From the NCBI RefSeq assembly GCF_003672135.1, contig NC_039507.1, positions 10,478,290 through 10,542,289 of the forward strand: a DNA stretch of 64,000 nucleotides, given 5' to 3'. The notes beneath the pieces were generated by a model. It was not told where the DNA came from. It was given only the letters and a program-made list of their open reading frames with translations, and made no database searches. Positions 35,639 through 47,434 of this stretch are shown here, piece after piece (the stretch's first letter is position 1; every line of letters starts with the position of its first letter). Origin of the DNA: Ooceraea biroi. Lineage: Eukaryota; Arthropoda; Insecta; Hymenoptera; Formicidae. The position numbers and the translations under genes were made by a program.

Positions 35639-35642
<4 letters not shown>
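34396..35642. other. Non-coding stretch without recognised gene
   Basis: CpG-rich with a TCG/TCA trinucleotide run near 34890-34925. The ORFs (34368-34775, 34866-35345) have no recognisable domain. On the minus strand ATGAAACCTAATTGG|GTAAGT near 34717-34731 resembles a very short first coding exon plus donor, but nothing else supports it. Confidence 0.35.

Positions 35643-35677
<35 letters not shown>
35643..35677 (+). repeat. (GA)n microsatellite
   Basis: About 17 GA units. They lie about 36 bp upstream of a TATAAA (35713-35718), which is followed by a donor GAG|GTAAGC at 35759. GA tracts next to promoters can bind GAGA-type factors, but no gene is identified here. Confidence 0.9.
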
Positions 35678-35678
<1 letters not shown>

Positions 35679-35712
35679 ACGGCAGGGAAGGAGCAGGGGT
35701 GCATCGAGTGTC

Positions 35713-35718
35713 TATAAA
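35713..35718 (+). promoter_or_regulatory. TATAAA with downstream GTAAGC donor
   Basis: The TATAAAGG motif is followed about 40 bp later by CACGAGAG|GTAAGC (donor at 35759). This could be a minimal promoter and tiny leader exon on the plus strand. Neither element is long enough to be conclusive. Confidence 0.2.
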
Positions 35719-35779
35719 GGAGAGTGCGACGGAGGAAGGCCAAGGGGTGGCACGAGAGGTAAGCGCCGGAGGGGGGGGG

Positions 35780-38700
35780 GCAGAGAGTTCGCTCGCCGCT
35801 ATTCCGGGCATTCGATTTGGTATTTTTCTTTGTGTATCGCGGATAGTTGAAATTGTTCCGCAAGCAGGGCATTGATATATCGTCCCGCGGGTCCTTTGAG
35901 CTGCCCGCGCGGCTCCGAATTATCGTTCGCGTACTCTCACGGAACTGCGCCCCCTTCGCCTTCCACCCTTGCCGCCCTCCCTCTCTCTATCTCTTTCTTC
36001 TTCTGCCCTGTGGCCTTCTTTCTTCTTTTGGCACCGCGATCGCACTTCGCATCGTACGCTTCTGGTCTACCCCTTTCTCCCCTATAGCCCCAGCCCCCCT
36101 CTGTCCGAACGCGGACTACTGGTCAATTTATCTGGCGGGACCCTCGCTTTATTTCATCCGTAGCTCTCGAAATGCAGCTGAAAGGCTGCGTCCTCCAAGC
36201 GGACAATTTTCTCTGTCCTCCCTTCCCTCGTTTTGCATACTTTTCACACAGTTGCTCTTCCTCTCGATAGTCGATCCTCCTATTTTACAAACCGCTGTCT
36301 CCCGGTGTCGTGGCGTCGCGCTTTGATTTGGAAATTTGTTACAATTACTTTGTTTAGTCGCCACAATATATTCGTTTTAGTTAATCCTATTTCTCCGAAA
36401 ATATCGACATTTTTATCGTTAATATTAAAATAAAGGATTATAAAACAAAATAGAAACATTCGACACATCGATTTCAGATATTCCGATTTTTTAGAATATT
36501 ATAAGAATTTTTAATGTATAGTACAGTTTGGATTTTACTAGAACGCTGAAACTATGGTTAATTTTTGCGACAAAAAATGTTTCTCAGTTTACATATTATA
36601 TAGCCATTTGGTTTAATTAGAAGCGATTAAATGTATCTTATTCATCTTTTGCCTCTTTTCCGTACTCATCTCTCCGAATGAACGAACGGTCCGTGCAGCC
36701 ACTGCTTTGTCGTTCTTTCGCACTCATCGACTTGTCGAACGATTATCCTGTACCACCGGTTTTTCACGCGGTAGAATGGCAATTTTATAGGGTTCTTCTT
36801 CCTCTTCCCGCGCTCTCAGCCTGCTCCGGTATATCGGGACTCTGAAGGACCACGGCGGCACGAGAGAGCTTCATTCTTGCCTCTCGATTTCAGTCCCGCG
36901 CCTTCTCCCATGAAAGAACCTGCGCGAAGCATCCTGGCTCATCCTGGAACTATGGCGCGCGATGGCTTTCTACTCCCTTTTTTATCCTCTCGCTTTCTGT
37001 CTCGCTCCCTCTTATCCGCTTACAGCGAAAGTCCGAGCTCCCCTTTGTGTGTAACGGTGAATCACGAAAGGGCGAGGGGGCCAGGTCGACCGCGAGAGAA
37101 GAAGGGGGTGAGGAGGAGGAAGAGGAAGAGGAGGAGGAGATGGTGCTGGTGATGGTGGAGGAGGACGAGAAGGGTCCGGAGAGTGGCGTGGGAACAAAGG
37201 AAGGCGACGAGGAGGAAGATGCAGAGAGACGCCGCATCCCAGACCTTCCCTCCCGAGCCCTTCTGTCACCCTCTCCCTCTCTCTCTTTCTCTCTGTGTTT
37301 CATCTTACTCTCCATCTTGGTCTTTCTCTTTGCCGTCGTCGTAGCTCCTTCCCTCACCCTGGACCTCTTCCGCGCTTCCACGATCTATCTTCGAGCTTCC
37401 AATAAGAAGAAGTAAATCACTCGAAGAGAAGAGGACGCGCGGCCACGCCGTCGCCGCCGTCGTGTTCGTGATCGTCGTCGCCGTCTTCGTCTTCGTCTTC
37501 GTCTTCGTCGTCGTTTTCGACGATCGATCGTTTTCGGGCGAAATTATTTGCCGTCTCGCGTACACGATCATCCGTTATTCTCCCCTTCCTCCTTATCACG
37601 TTAAAATTAATCTCCGTTGTCCGTAACTAAGTACCGCATGGCGCGGCGCGGCTCGTTCCCGCATCGTCGCGAAAGGAGCGCGGCGCTATAACGAGAAATT
37701 GACATAAAGGGGGCCCGGGTCCTGGGGTCAACCAGTCAAGTAGCTCCCCGGCCGACGCCCTCCTCGTCTCGCGTCTCTGTTTCTCCGTCTTTTGCTCTTT
37801 TCTTTCTATTATCTTTCTCTTAGAGCTCCATCTCGACGGATTCACGCGTGTGTGAACGAGTATGCATGTATTGGCGCGTGTGCGCCCCTGTGTGCGTTCA
37901 TGACTGGCCGGTTTGTGCCTCGCTCGTGATCTGTAGGATGCAGCATGACGGAGAAAGGGAGAAAGAGAGTGGCTGTGCAAGCACGATGGAAAAGGGAAGG
38001 GTGGGAGGGGTCGCGACAGATGCAAGATGCAGCTCCGTAGATTTATTCTTTATGTCGTAAGATGTAACGGGCCGCTGCCGAGTGCTCGCACGGCGAAAAG
38101 TACTCTTCCCAAGCGTACGAAAATTCAAGTCAGTACAAACGATAATGCATTGGCCTCAATCGTTAATCGTAGTTTTACACATTCATCTACGTGCGCGCGC
38201 GCCATTTTTATTAATTTAAGGGAAATTCGATATTACTATTGACGGAGTTGTCATTTTAAATCCAATCTGTTATCCAGAGCATGTTTTCTTAATAATTAGA
38301 AACAAAGGAATTTTCTTAAAAAATAAGATACATTGGAGTGTTGGAATTTTCTTTAATCGTGACACGCTGCGATATTTAAAATTGCAGATTAATAAAACGA
38401 TGTTGTGGATACACTTTATTGTAATTATTGTATTCTTTATAATTGTTAGTATTTTTCTTATTTTAGTAAGTAATTGCAAAACGGTTAACGCAAGTGATCG
38501 TTACAGATATTTAAGCGAAATGCGTCGCCGCTCCAGAGTTTACGTAAGACAATCTGGCTCTTGTTCCGAACCTGTTGCTTATGAATTATTATTTTATTTG
38601 TAATTAGTGGTGTGGCGAATTGAGTGGGTTTTTCGTTTTGGCGTGCGATTGGCGTGACAGGATAATCGTCGCTTAACGATACGGCCTGTGCACTGTCTGG

Positions 38701-39473
38701 CCTGAGCCGAAGTTGCTCGTTAAGGCAAACGTGCGTTGCACGTGGTACCTTCGTGGCCGCACCTGCGTGACGTCACTCAACGGTATAACAACGACTATAT
38801 TTCATAATAACGACGGTGCGATCGAGCAACACGAATGAATGGAAACTCGAGCGTAACTGCTAGCAAGAAACGCTCGCATCCGTTCAAGTTTACGAGGAAC
38901 TTCCTTTCCGCGTGAGCGATTGAATTTTACGTTATTTGACCGAACGCAATGATTCTTTATTCATGACATAGAAAGTTGAGTAGTTTTTTGCACGAAACTT
39001 GCGCAATAAATTATCATTATTATTTTATCACAACTTTTGCTAATCTAAAAATTTACTCTTTAATTTGTATGATTTTTGTATAGTGAAAATAAAAAAGAAC
39101 ATTTACTTTTATTGAAGTTTGGCGCGGATATCGAGATGAGACATAATTGGCTTCTTCCATGAGAATGCCAAAAAGTGCATATCATCGTTTAATACTAGAT
39201 AATCTTTCTGTGAATATGAAATGCTTATGATTTATCTACAATTTGCCGTCTCGCTCGTTTCTGTAACGATGCGCGACAGTCGACTTCGACTCAGACGACA
39301 GTCTAATTGAATTTTAACGTAGCGACGATACTCGTTGGTCGATAAACCGCTGACATGACTGCATGATCGCAGTCCTTTGTGTAATAAATTTTGACAAGCC
39401 CGCTCGATACAGTCTGGCCGATTGCCGATTATATCATGTTCTCATCGTTGCTTCATACCTCTCATTTCTTGCG

Positions 39474-39475
<2 letters not shown>
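35780..39475. other. Non-coding stretch with purine/pyrimidine-rich low complexity
   Basis: GAG/GGA repeats at about 37106-37180 and TCG/TTC trinucleotide runs at about 37439-37520 produce acidic (poly-Glu) or poly-Ser/Thr/Asp frames on both strands. Between about 38230 and 38400 the DNA is AT-rich. No exon with homology was recognised. Confidence 0.45.

Positions 39476-39510
<35 letters not shown>
39476..39510 (+). repeat. (AT)n microsatellite
   Basis: Seventeen uninterrupted AT units. The tract gives the alternating Ile/Tyr peptide seen in two overlapping frames. Confidence 0.95.
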
Positions 39511-39511
<1 letters not shown>

Positions 39512-40581
39512 CATCTCAATGGAATCTGTTTTTCACAAGCATAATATTTTCGCGGTGGCATTTTACTATCTACAAAAATTGATTTATCGCTGAAAGGCTA
39601 TATATTTTTGATTGATATTTAAGGAAACGAGAAATAATCATTATGAATTGATTTCATTTATTTCTTATTTATATATTTTAGTCATAATAACTATTCAGGA
39701 TAACTTGTTAAAATTTATGGCATAATAATTCGCTATTATTATCCATGTTTGTCTCAAGGCAATGTTGGCCTTGTGCAACTTTTCGGCTAAGCAGAAATTG
39801 AAATCCTAAAAGCAAAATGAATAATTCCAACTGAAAACTTTTGGGTTTCCATAAAAGTAGTCAATGAGACTGTTGTTATAGAACGTTATCGCAACGAAGA
39901 AAATGAAGAATTCTTCTAGCTAATGGGCTATCCACTTAATGTGATAGATAATTTAACGGAAGTTCGTCGATAACTCGATCGGCCGTACCGATTACGAGAT
40001 TTCTCGTTAATTGCTACGAGCGGTAATTAAGAGAGCTTTCTACAAAGGTAGCCGATGTAATGAATCTTATAGAACTACGGGTCAAGTCGCTTGCACGGAG
40101 ATAAGTTTGTTCGACGCTGGAGAAGCGGGGGAACACTCTTCCTTCGCACTATTAGATTAATCGTATTCGCGAACTTTTCCAGATGGGAGACTGTATTTAT
40201 TCGCGTGGCAGAGTCAGGCGAACGTTGTATTTATCGGCATTAATGAGCATATCTAAACACGAGCTTTCGTTAATTCAACAAGTAACAATTAGCGTTGGAT
40301 AATTGCCCCCTTTGAGCATCGCTCGGCCAATGAAGTCGAATAATCTCGACTTGGCCATAATTGAAGTCGTGTCCGGAACCGCCGTTAAGTTGTAACGCTA
40401 ATTGCTCCGCCTGAGAAAAGGGGGCATTTAACGCAGTGGGAGGAAAAGAACGAAGGCGCGGGTGAAATTACGAAACACGACGGAATTATAGCGTAATGCA
40501 CCGCGACGACGCGCTGCCGTTAAAAGCATAATCTCCGAGGGGGTTTTTTATCGCAAAAGAAAAAGGAGGGAGGGAAAAAAT

Positions 40582-40583
<2 letters not shown>
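39511..40583. other. Non-coding AT-rich stretch
   Basis: Nothing recognised; short ORFs only. Confidence 0.35.

Positions 40584-40614
<31 letters not shown>
40584..40614 (+). repeat. (GA)n microsatellite
   Basis: A run of GA units within purine-rich DNA, opposite the Ser/Leu frame 40944-40486. Confidence 0.9.
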
Positions 40615-40617
<3 letters not shown>

Positions 40618-43600
40618 AAAGACAAAAAAGGAGTGCGGTTTACGCGCCGGCGGACACGGAGAGTGCAAGTCTCCGCAGAAACGCACGTCGGCCGTGGCGA
40701 GTGAAATAAAAAGGTTTATGGTTGTTTCGGGTGCTCTATCTTTAGGATCCACGTATCGTTGCATGTCTCTCTCTTTCTCTCCCTCTCCCTTGCGGCTTTT
40801 CTCTTTCTTCTCCTTTCTCCCTTTCCCGTTCTGTCTCTCCTCTCCCCCCGTTCCCTCGTATGTACTCTGTCCGCCTCGCGAGTCTCCTGGCTGAACCCTG
40901 GACTGAGTTATTTCGCGGCTAAAATAGTCGAGAGCGCCTTCCAACTCGGAGAGAGAAAGAAAGAGACGGCGGTGGCGGCGGCGATAGCTCGACGTCGTGC
41001 GTCGGTTTTACGCGCAAGCAGAATGCTAACTGTCAAAATAAGAACGGGATGCATCCAGCCCTTAAAGTCTCTCCAAGAAGTCTCACGCGTGGCGTTCACA
41101 TAATAATAGTCCACGCTGTTTCTCTTTCTCTCTATTTTTCCTCGAGACGGAGTGATTTTACGCGAAGAATCGAATGGATGTTTTCATACGCCACGTCGTG
41201 CGTATAAGAATGATGCATTACGGTGCAAGACTCGAGTATCGCGTTTTCTCTTTTTCAAATAGTATTACACTCGAATTGCAGTAAACAACGTCCGGTGATA
41301 TAACGGATACCGCAACACAGGAGAATGATGTTAAACGCTTCTTATTCATCTTTTACGTCGCGGCGTAATTGCACCGTTTACGACGGCTGACGCGTATCGT
41401 CAGCCGATATTTCTGCACGTTACGTCGTCGCCGGTCGACTCAATAAGAACACGAACGGTCCGCGATCCATGAATGAGTTTCCACGATGGTGGGGAACTTT
41501 GGCAAGTGGTTTGAACACCACCGGAGCAGCGCGCGGCGGCAGAAACGACTCCCGATGTTGTCTTTCGCCTTTCCTCTCCGCCCTCGACGTCGCCTCTCTC
41601 AACCGAGGGCTCTCGGTTTCTTGGCTCGCGTGCAATTTCAATTATCCGTGACGCGAGGACGTGATTCGGCGACTCGATGTCTACCTGGAAGACTGACTGC
41701 GGAAGGTCGAGCCGATCCCTCGCCGCAGGCAATTTCGAAATTCTAACGGACGAAAGAATCGCTCCCAGCCTTGTCCCCCCTACGATGACGGTGGTAATAT
41801 TTTTATCGGCTGGCTGGGCTAGCATCAGGTGCTACTAATAATCGAGCTTTCAGAAAATCGGTGACTCAACGAGAAACAGTTAAAATGTTGTATCCAATGT
41901 CAAAATATTCCAAATGTGTTATTAAAAGCTATTAGTAATATTTGAAAATATACCTTAATGTAATATAATATATTAATATCGGTTGCATCGCACTATCGCG
42001 ATCTCACCGAAGCATTAATTGTAATTATTGCAAGTAAGTAATTGTAAATATTGCACAAGTACTCTGACGATTACGCACGTAAACATTTGTCGTTTGACAC
42101 GTGTATAACGGCAAAAGCAACTCGAAAATCAGCTTCCTCTTCGTGTCGCGACATTTTTATGAGCAGCAGTGAATCACGATCGCATTTTTCTTCTCATTCC
42201 CCGTGAGTCGCATGACTCGCGCGCGACGAGCGGAGAAATACGACTCAGACGACGACTTAGCGCGATCGAATTTCACTTCGGAATTTTTCCTCCTCGTTTT
42301 AATAGAATTCACCGGGGACCGTCTCAATTATTCATCGAATACGTGGAACTTTCCTTCGTCTTTTCGCGCGACGTCACGCCGCGAAAAATTCGAGAGACCG
42401 ACCGACCCCGCGGTAACACATCGGATGATTCACGAGCGGCTAATTTTCCCGGCCGCGTTTATCCGCCGACGGGAATTATTACTCGCGGATAATGGCGGCG
42501 GCGGCCGCGGTGCTTGCTCCGCCGGCGTTTAAAGCGGAGTTAAATATTTAAATCATGAACGCGCGCCCACGCCCGACGCCTACCTGCCCGCGCGGATATT
42601 CGCCAGGCGGGGAATATCTCTGGACGTCGCCGGTTCGCGTTCACGATCTCGCGATGCACGATCGCCCGATCGCCCAACACAATCGCGCTGTGATTCGATG
42701 CTGCCCGCGATCCGAAAATTGCACGTTTATATTTACAAGATGATCGGCGAGTGACGTGCACGCACGTTGCGCGAGCATGCCGCGTGTCCGTGGGTCGTGA
42801 GCGCCGTGAATGATTTAAGCCCGTACCCACGAACATTGGTTAAAATTAACCGGGGTTTACCTGACGCTCTGTCTCTATCTAGCTCCGTTTCTGGATAGAG
42901 AGAGATAATTAGCCAGATGTGACTGAAGTTTCATGACTAACGGTTTGAACAAGTCTTCGGTAATGTTTCTCGAGGAATCGCTGCTTCTTCGAGGCTGTAA
43001 TGTGTGCAGTAAAATTATAGTAATGGAAAATGTAAAAAGTAAATTATATAGCATGATGATGTCACGACTGAAGGGGAATGATATAAAGATAACTGAACTG
43101 AGCGTTAAAATTATTCTCCGATTCATCGCGATCTTATCAGATTACCACCTCGTTTTACGGAGGTGTTTTAAGATTTACTCTTTTTTTATGGCTTGACTCG
43201 GTATCATTCACGGCGCTTTGCGTACCTGGTTCTTTCGCTCATTCATTATGCAACGTTGCGTAAGGATCATCGGGTCACACATGGCCGCGATAACGACGCT
43301 TACTCGTCGAATTTATTTGTGAAACGAACAGCAGCCAGCAGTAAATTAATGTGGCTTCGTAATCCTCCATATATTTCCTGGTTGATAATAATACGATAAG
43401 ATTGCGCAAATAATCGCTCGCTCTCCGAATGAATCGTGTATTTTGAATTCTTGCAATATTTCATTCACACGTTTCAAGAATACAGTTAACACCAAGCAAA
43501 TCTGCTTGTGCGCGTATGCGTCTTTCATGTTTACCTCTTTTCATATTCCTTTTTATACACTGCCTCGGGACAAAAGTCACTGCATATATAATAAAACATA

Positions 43601-44760
43601 AATAATGTAATAGAAAGCTAATTTACATACTCGAGATGTATTTTGGAAGTTGTTGCTAAAACGAGTTAAGACAAATAAATATGACCAAAAAACGTCTCAC
43701 ATGCTTCTCCAAATTGTGATTAAGGCACAAGATATCATCTTGATCAAGAGCGTTTAATTACACAATATTATTACAATATTTTACATATTATAATATCATA
43801 TTATATTATATTATTATACTTATTACATAAATACATATTACATATTATAATACCACATCTCACGGAATTTTCAGTTTTGGCATGGATGCTGTTATCCGCT
43901 TCCCGTAGCATTACCAAATTTATTGAACAGAAAAATATACCCGGTGACGAGCGAAAACCGTAACAGCGGATAACACTTTCGCGAGACAGATGCTCGAAGA
44001 AAATCTCTCTATGTCGATAAAACGTTTCTCGATAGTCGTTTGCAATTACTGTCTAATTAAGCTCTCTCTGTCTCTCTTTCCCCTTGTTCTTCACAGCGGA
44101 TATCTATCAGTTAGTTGAGATCTATTAGTCCGACGGAAGAGGCAAGCGTGATTATTTTCGATTCGACGGTGCAGGATCTCGGTGTTCTCTGGCCAGCAGC
44201 CAAGTGTGGGCGTTCACGAGAAGAAACGGAAAGGCGCGTGTTATGTTGTTCCGAATTGGCGACTTCTTTTATTAATCCGACCGTAAAGAGAAGCTCTCTC
44301 TTGAGAAACTTCTCTTGACCCGCAGCGAGATTCGGATTGCCTTCATTCGACGATCAAAGCTGCGTGTTCGTGCTGATGGAAACACGATTAATCGCACGAA
44401 GCTAATTTAAAGATCGTGGATATTTAAGGTCACGGCGATGCCTCGCTTCGATCTTGATTTATGACGTCAAAAGGTTTTTCTTCCCTGCAAATAATGATAG
44501 GCCGATTAATAATCGAGCAGTTTCGGCATCTCGAATTTACATTTTTTAATTGCGCCGCAGTTTCACGCGCAAGTCTATCGCTGTCGAGAAAATTAATGGA
44601 CACGTCGAGCAACGTGACAGATATTCACGTATTCTTTTTTTTCCCCGTGCGTAAAAAGCATGATTTAACATGTAAACATATTCCGCGCGAGGCACGTGTA
44701 ATCGCTTTTCGCTACTTTTGTACTGGTTTATGCAGATGTAATCTGTGAGTGTCAATGTCA
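40615..44760. other. Non-coding stretch, intron-like
   Basis: CT-rich at the left, CpG-rich around 41.4-42.8 kb, then AT-rich (43.57-43.86 kb is mostly A and T). ORFs on both strands are chance frames. This part directly precedes the ratchet-type splice site at 44.79 kb. Confidence 0.35.
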
Positions 44761-44770
44761 ATCACAAATT

Positions 44771-44795
44771 TTCTTTTTCTCTGTTTCAGGTAAGT
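44771..44795 (+). promoter_or_regulatory. Candidate recursive splice site (ratchet point)
   Basis: A long pyrimidine tract (TTCTTTTTCTCTGTTTCAG) is joined directly to GTAAGT at 44790. An ideal 3' splice site is therefore fused to an ideal 5' splice site with no exon between. This is the defining juxtaposition of recursive splice sites that remove very long introns stepwise in insects. It lies about 32 kb downstream of the CpG-rich leader block with its plus-strand donors, in DNA without coding exons, which is the expected setting. It is the only match of this quality I found in the window on either strand. Sequence fit is direct; use is inferred. Confidence 0.6.
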
Positions 44796-44840
44796 GCATT
44801 ACCTGTTTTCCAGTCAGTTTCATCATTATGTATTGTACGG
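44790..44840 (+). other. Candidate recursive-splice exon of 51 bp
   Basis: Directly after the ratchet acceptor a second donor, GTACGG|GTGAGC, occurs at 44841. If it is used first, the segment 44790-44840 would be defined as a small exon and then be removed when GTAAGT at 44790 is used, as described for other recursive sites. An alternative acceptor CCTGTTTTCCAG ends at 44813 and would give a 27-bp exon. Confidence 0.3.
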
Positions 44841-47409
44841 GTGAGCAGTATTTGCGTTCGACGGATGCGATACCACCAGGTTACGTATACATAATAATCG
44901 CCTGTACCGGCTCCTGTCGGACCGTAGATACACCATTTTAATCTTTCCGCGTTTTCTATTCTCTTTTTTTCTCTCTCTTTTTTCTCTTCCTCTTATTCGC
45001 GTTTCCCGCGGAATTACCGACTTGCATTTTTCATGTGGCGTAGCAAGCGGATACACGGTAATGTTAATTTTTCAATCTCCATCTACACGAATATCTCTCT
45101 TTTCACGATGTATTTATATCCCTCAACTTTTCGTTGGTTTACTGTGATACAACGTTACGAATGGTACATTATTTTCATCTTTTTCGGTGCTCAGTAATCG
45201 CTTTATAAAAATTGTATTAACTTTTCTATTTTCTAGAAAATATATATTAAAGATTATTGCGTGTAAGTTGCGTTTCAAGCATAGTATCTGTCACCATGTA
45301 CACGCGTATACACGAGGAGCGATTTATATCCCCGAGAGCCACAAAGAGTCAAATAGTAAACTCGTATCTCTATCCACGACATTTTCCCGCTAGGAAATCG
45401 TTAGCAGCGTTTTCCGCTAATTTATTGTCTCACGGACTAATTCATTCTGCGTTCCTCGTTCGGAGGGCATTATTCACCGGCGTTCGGGCGCAGTGGCACA
45501 CATGCACTTTGTTCGGAACGTCATTACCCGTGTGTAAATCGCAGACACCGACTAGGAAAAAAAGCCGCAAAATGCAGCTATGCATTCAAGGCACCGCGCG
45601 TTTCTGCCGCTGCCAGCCTACGCGATCCGGCGCTATGATTTATATCGTGACTTAGGCGAATTGCGCAAGGCGCGAGCGTGTATCGCGCGGGAAAGCTGGA
45701 AGATGCGAGAGAGATATGATTTTTCAGAGCTGAGAGGGCCGCGGTGATGTATTATACATATGTACATACGTGCGGCTTTTGTACTCCTAAACGAGGATCT
45801 CTTTCACAATACAATTTGCACGAGGTTGATTAAATCTCTAAACGCAATTCTAACCGCGAATTTTTCGTAATCTTTCTCTCACTCGCTGTGGATCTTGGAA
45901 CAATTTCAGAGGGTTCTTTTAAATACACCAGCAATGATGTTACGAGACTTGTAAAAATCTACGTGTACTTAACGTGTAAAATAAATCGACTTGAAGAAAA
46001 ATCTGTACAAAACTGATCTCGAAAAATCCCTAAAGAAAGAATAGCGTGAGGAATAATTTTGCGTAAGGTGATGCCTTCTCTTTCGAGACTCTCTATCACA
46101 AGGAACTGGTAATGATATTTCGAGCGGACGGCGCGACGTCTCGGCCGGACAATAAACTCGCGTACGATAATTAATGCTAATGCTATCGCTGTTGCCCCTT
46201 GTGGTGGCCGGCGCGATATCGCTTGGTCGCCCCTTCCATCGGAGGCGAACGGCTTCTCCGATTTACTCGCGTCGCGCGGTCACGTTTCCCAGTTAACGAG
46301 CATTAAACGTTTACAGTTCGATAAGAGGAGGTGACGCGGGCGTCACCGCCGATCTTATTCTCTCCCATGTTCTTGAATTTTGCGTCGCGCTCCGACGCGC
46401 CTTGCGGCGATTACGAAAACGCGCTCTCGCGCCTCGGTGACTCTCCTCCTTTATTGTTGCCTGGAATTTTGATAAATCTCTCCCGCGCGAGCGCCTCCCC
46501 GGGGAATTTATTTGCTGAGTTTCGCGAGACCTTCCACGTTCTTTCCACGACGGCGGCGCGGTAGTTACTCTTAAAGTATAAATTAGCCACGATAAGGCAC
46601 CTTTGTCGGCTGCACCGCGTGGCTTTGCGTGCCGGGAACGCGAACGACCGTCCCGGAGGCGGATCTACAAGGTGCCTGCAAGAAAAACTTCAACGACGAC
46701 AGGCGAATATTCTTTATCGCATTTTAAGACGGTTCCGCCTGAGCGAGAACGTAATTGGAAGACCGTGATACGGTACGCGGCGTCTCTTTTACAATTTTCA
46801 AATTTTCCCTGTCATACATCGTAAATTCTTAATAATACTCTATATTACTCTATAACTCTCTTTTAATTTTTTTCCTCAGTAAGAGAGGATCGTTTCAATT
46901 AGCCTTGGTCTATAAATGTTTCTTGCTCTGTCGAACGTATAAAGATATACAAGCTTGCACGCATGTTGCGTGTGCACGTTGTGTGCGGACCGAAAAATTC
47001 TCAAATGTATAATCCGAAGAATAGCGCGCGTAATTGCTGGGCCGCTCGTTACGCGGTTTAGGCAGCGTAAAAAAAAATTAACGTCAGTCCCCTAACTATG
47101 TTTCGCGATTAAAATGCGCGTCTTAAATCAAGCTGGTGAAAACGCGGACGGCCGGCGGTTGCTTTTACGGTGTGATTCTTATCCACTGCCGTTGAAACTG
47201 TAGCGGCTCGCGTTATATCAGACGATGGCGATGTTGCCTAACGTACCAATTTGATAGTCATGTAAATTCCGTGGCGTTTCCTGTCTCGAAGCGTTAAAGC
47301 GCGCGAAATCCCGTAGAAATTCTGCTTTTTACCGTTAACTTACGTGGCGTCAAAAATTTGATAGGTCGAAATCACGCTTGACCTCGGAATTAAAGGAATA
47401 ACGTAAACA

Positions 47410-47434
47410 CAGTTTTTCGATCTTCGAAAAACTG
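47410..47434. repeat. Perfect hairpin, 11-bp stem
   Basis: CAGTTTTTCGA (47410-47420) and TCGAAAAACTG (47424-47434) flank a 3-nt loop. There is no run of T or gene next to it that would suggest a terminator or small RNA. Confidence 0.6.

Noticed and set aside
37012..37381. Acidic/poly-Glu and poly-Ser/Pro ORFs on both strands
   Set aside because: Both are produced by the same GAG/GGA trinucleotide tract; codon usage follows the repeat.
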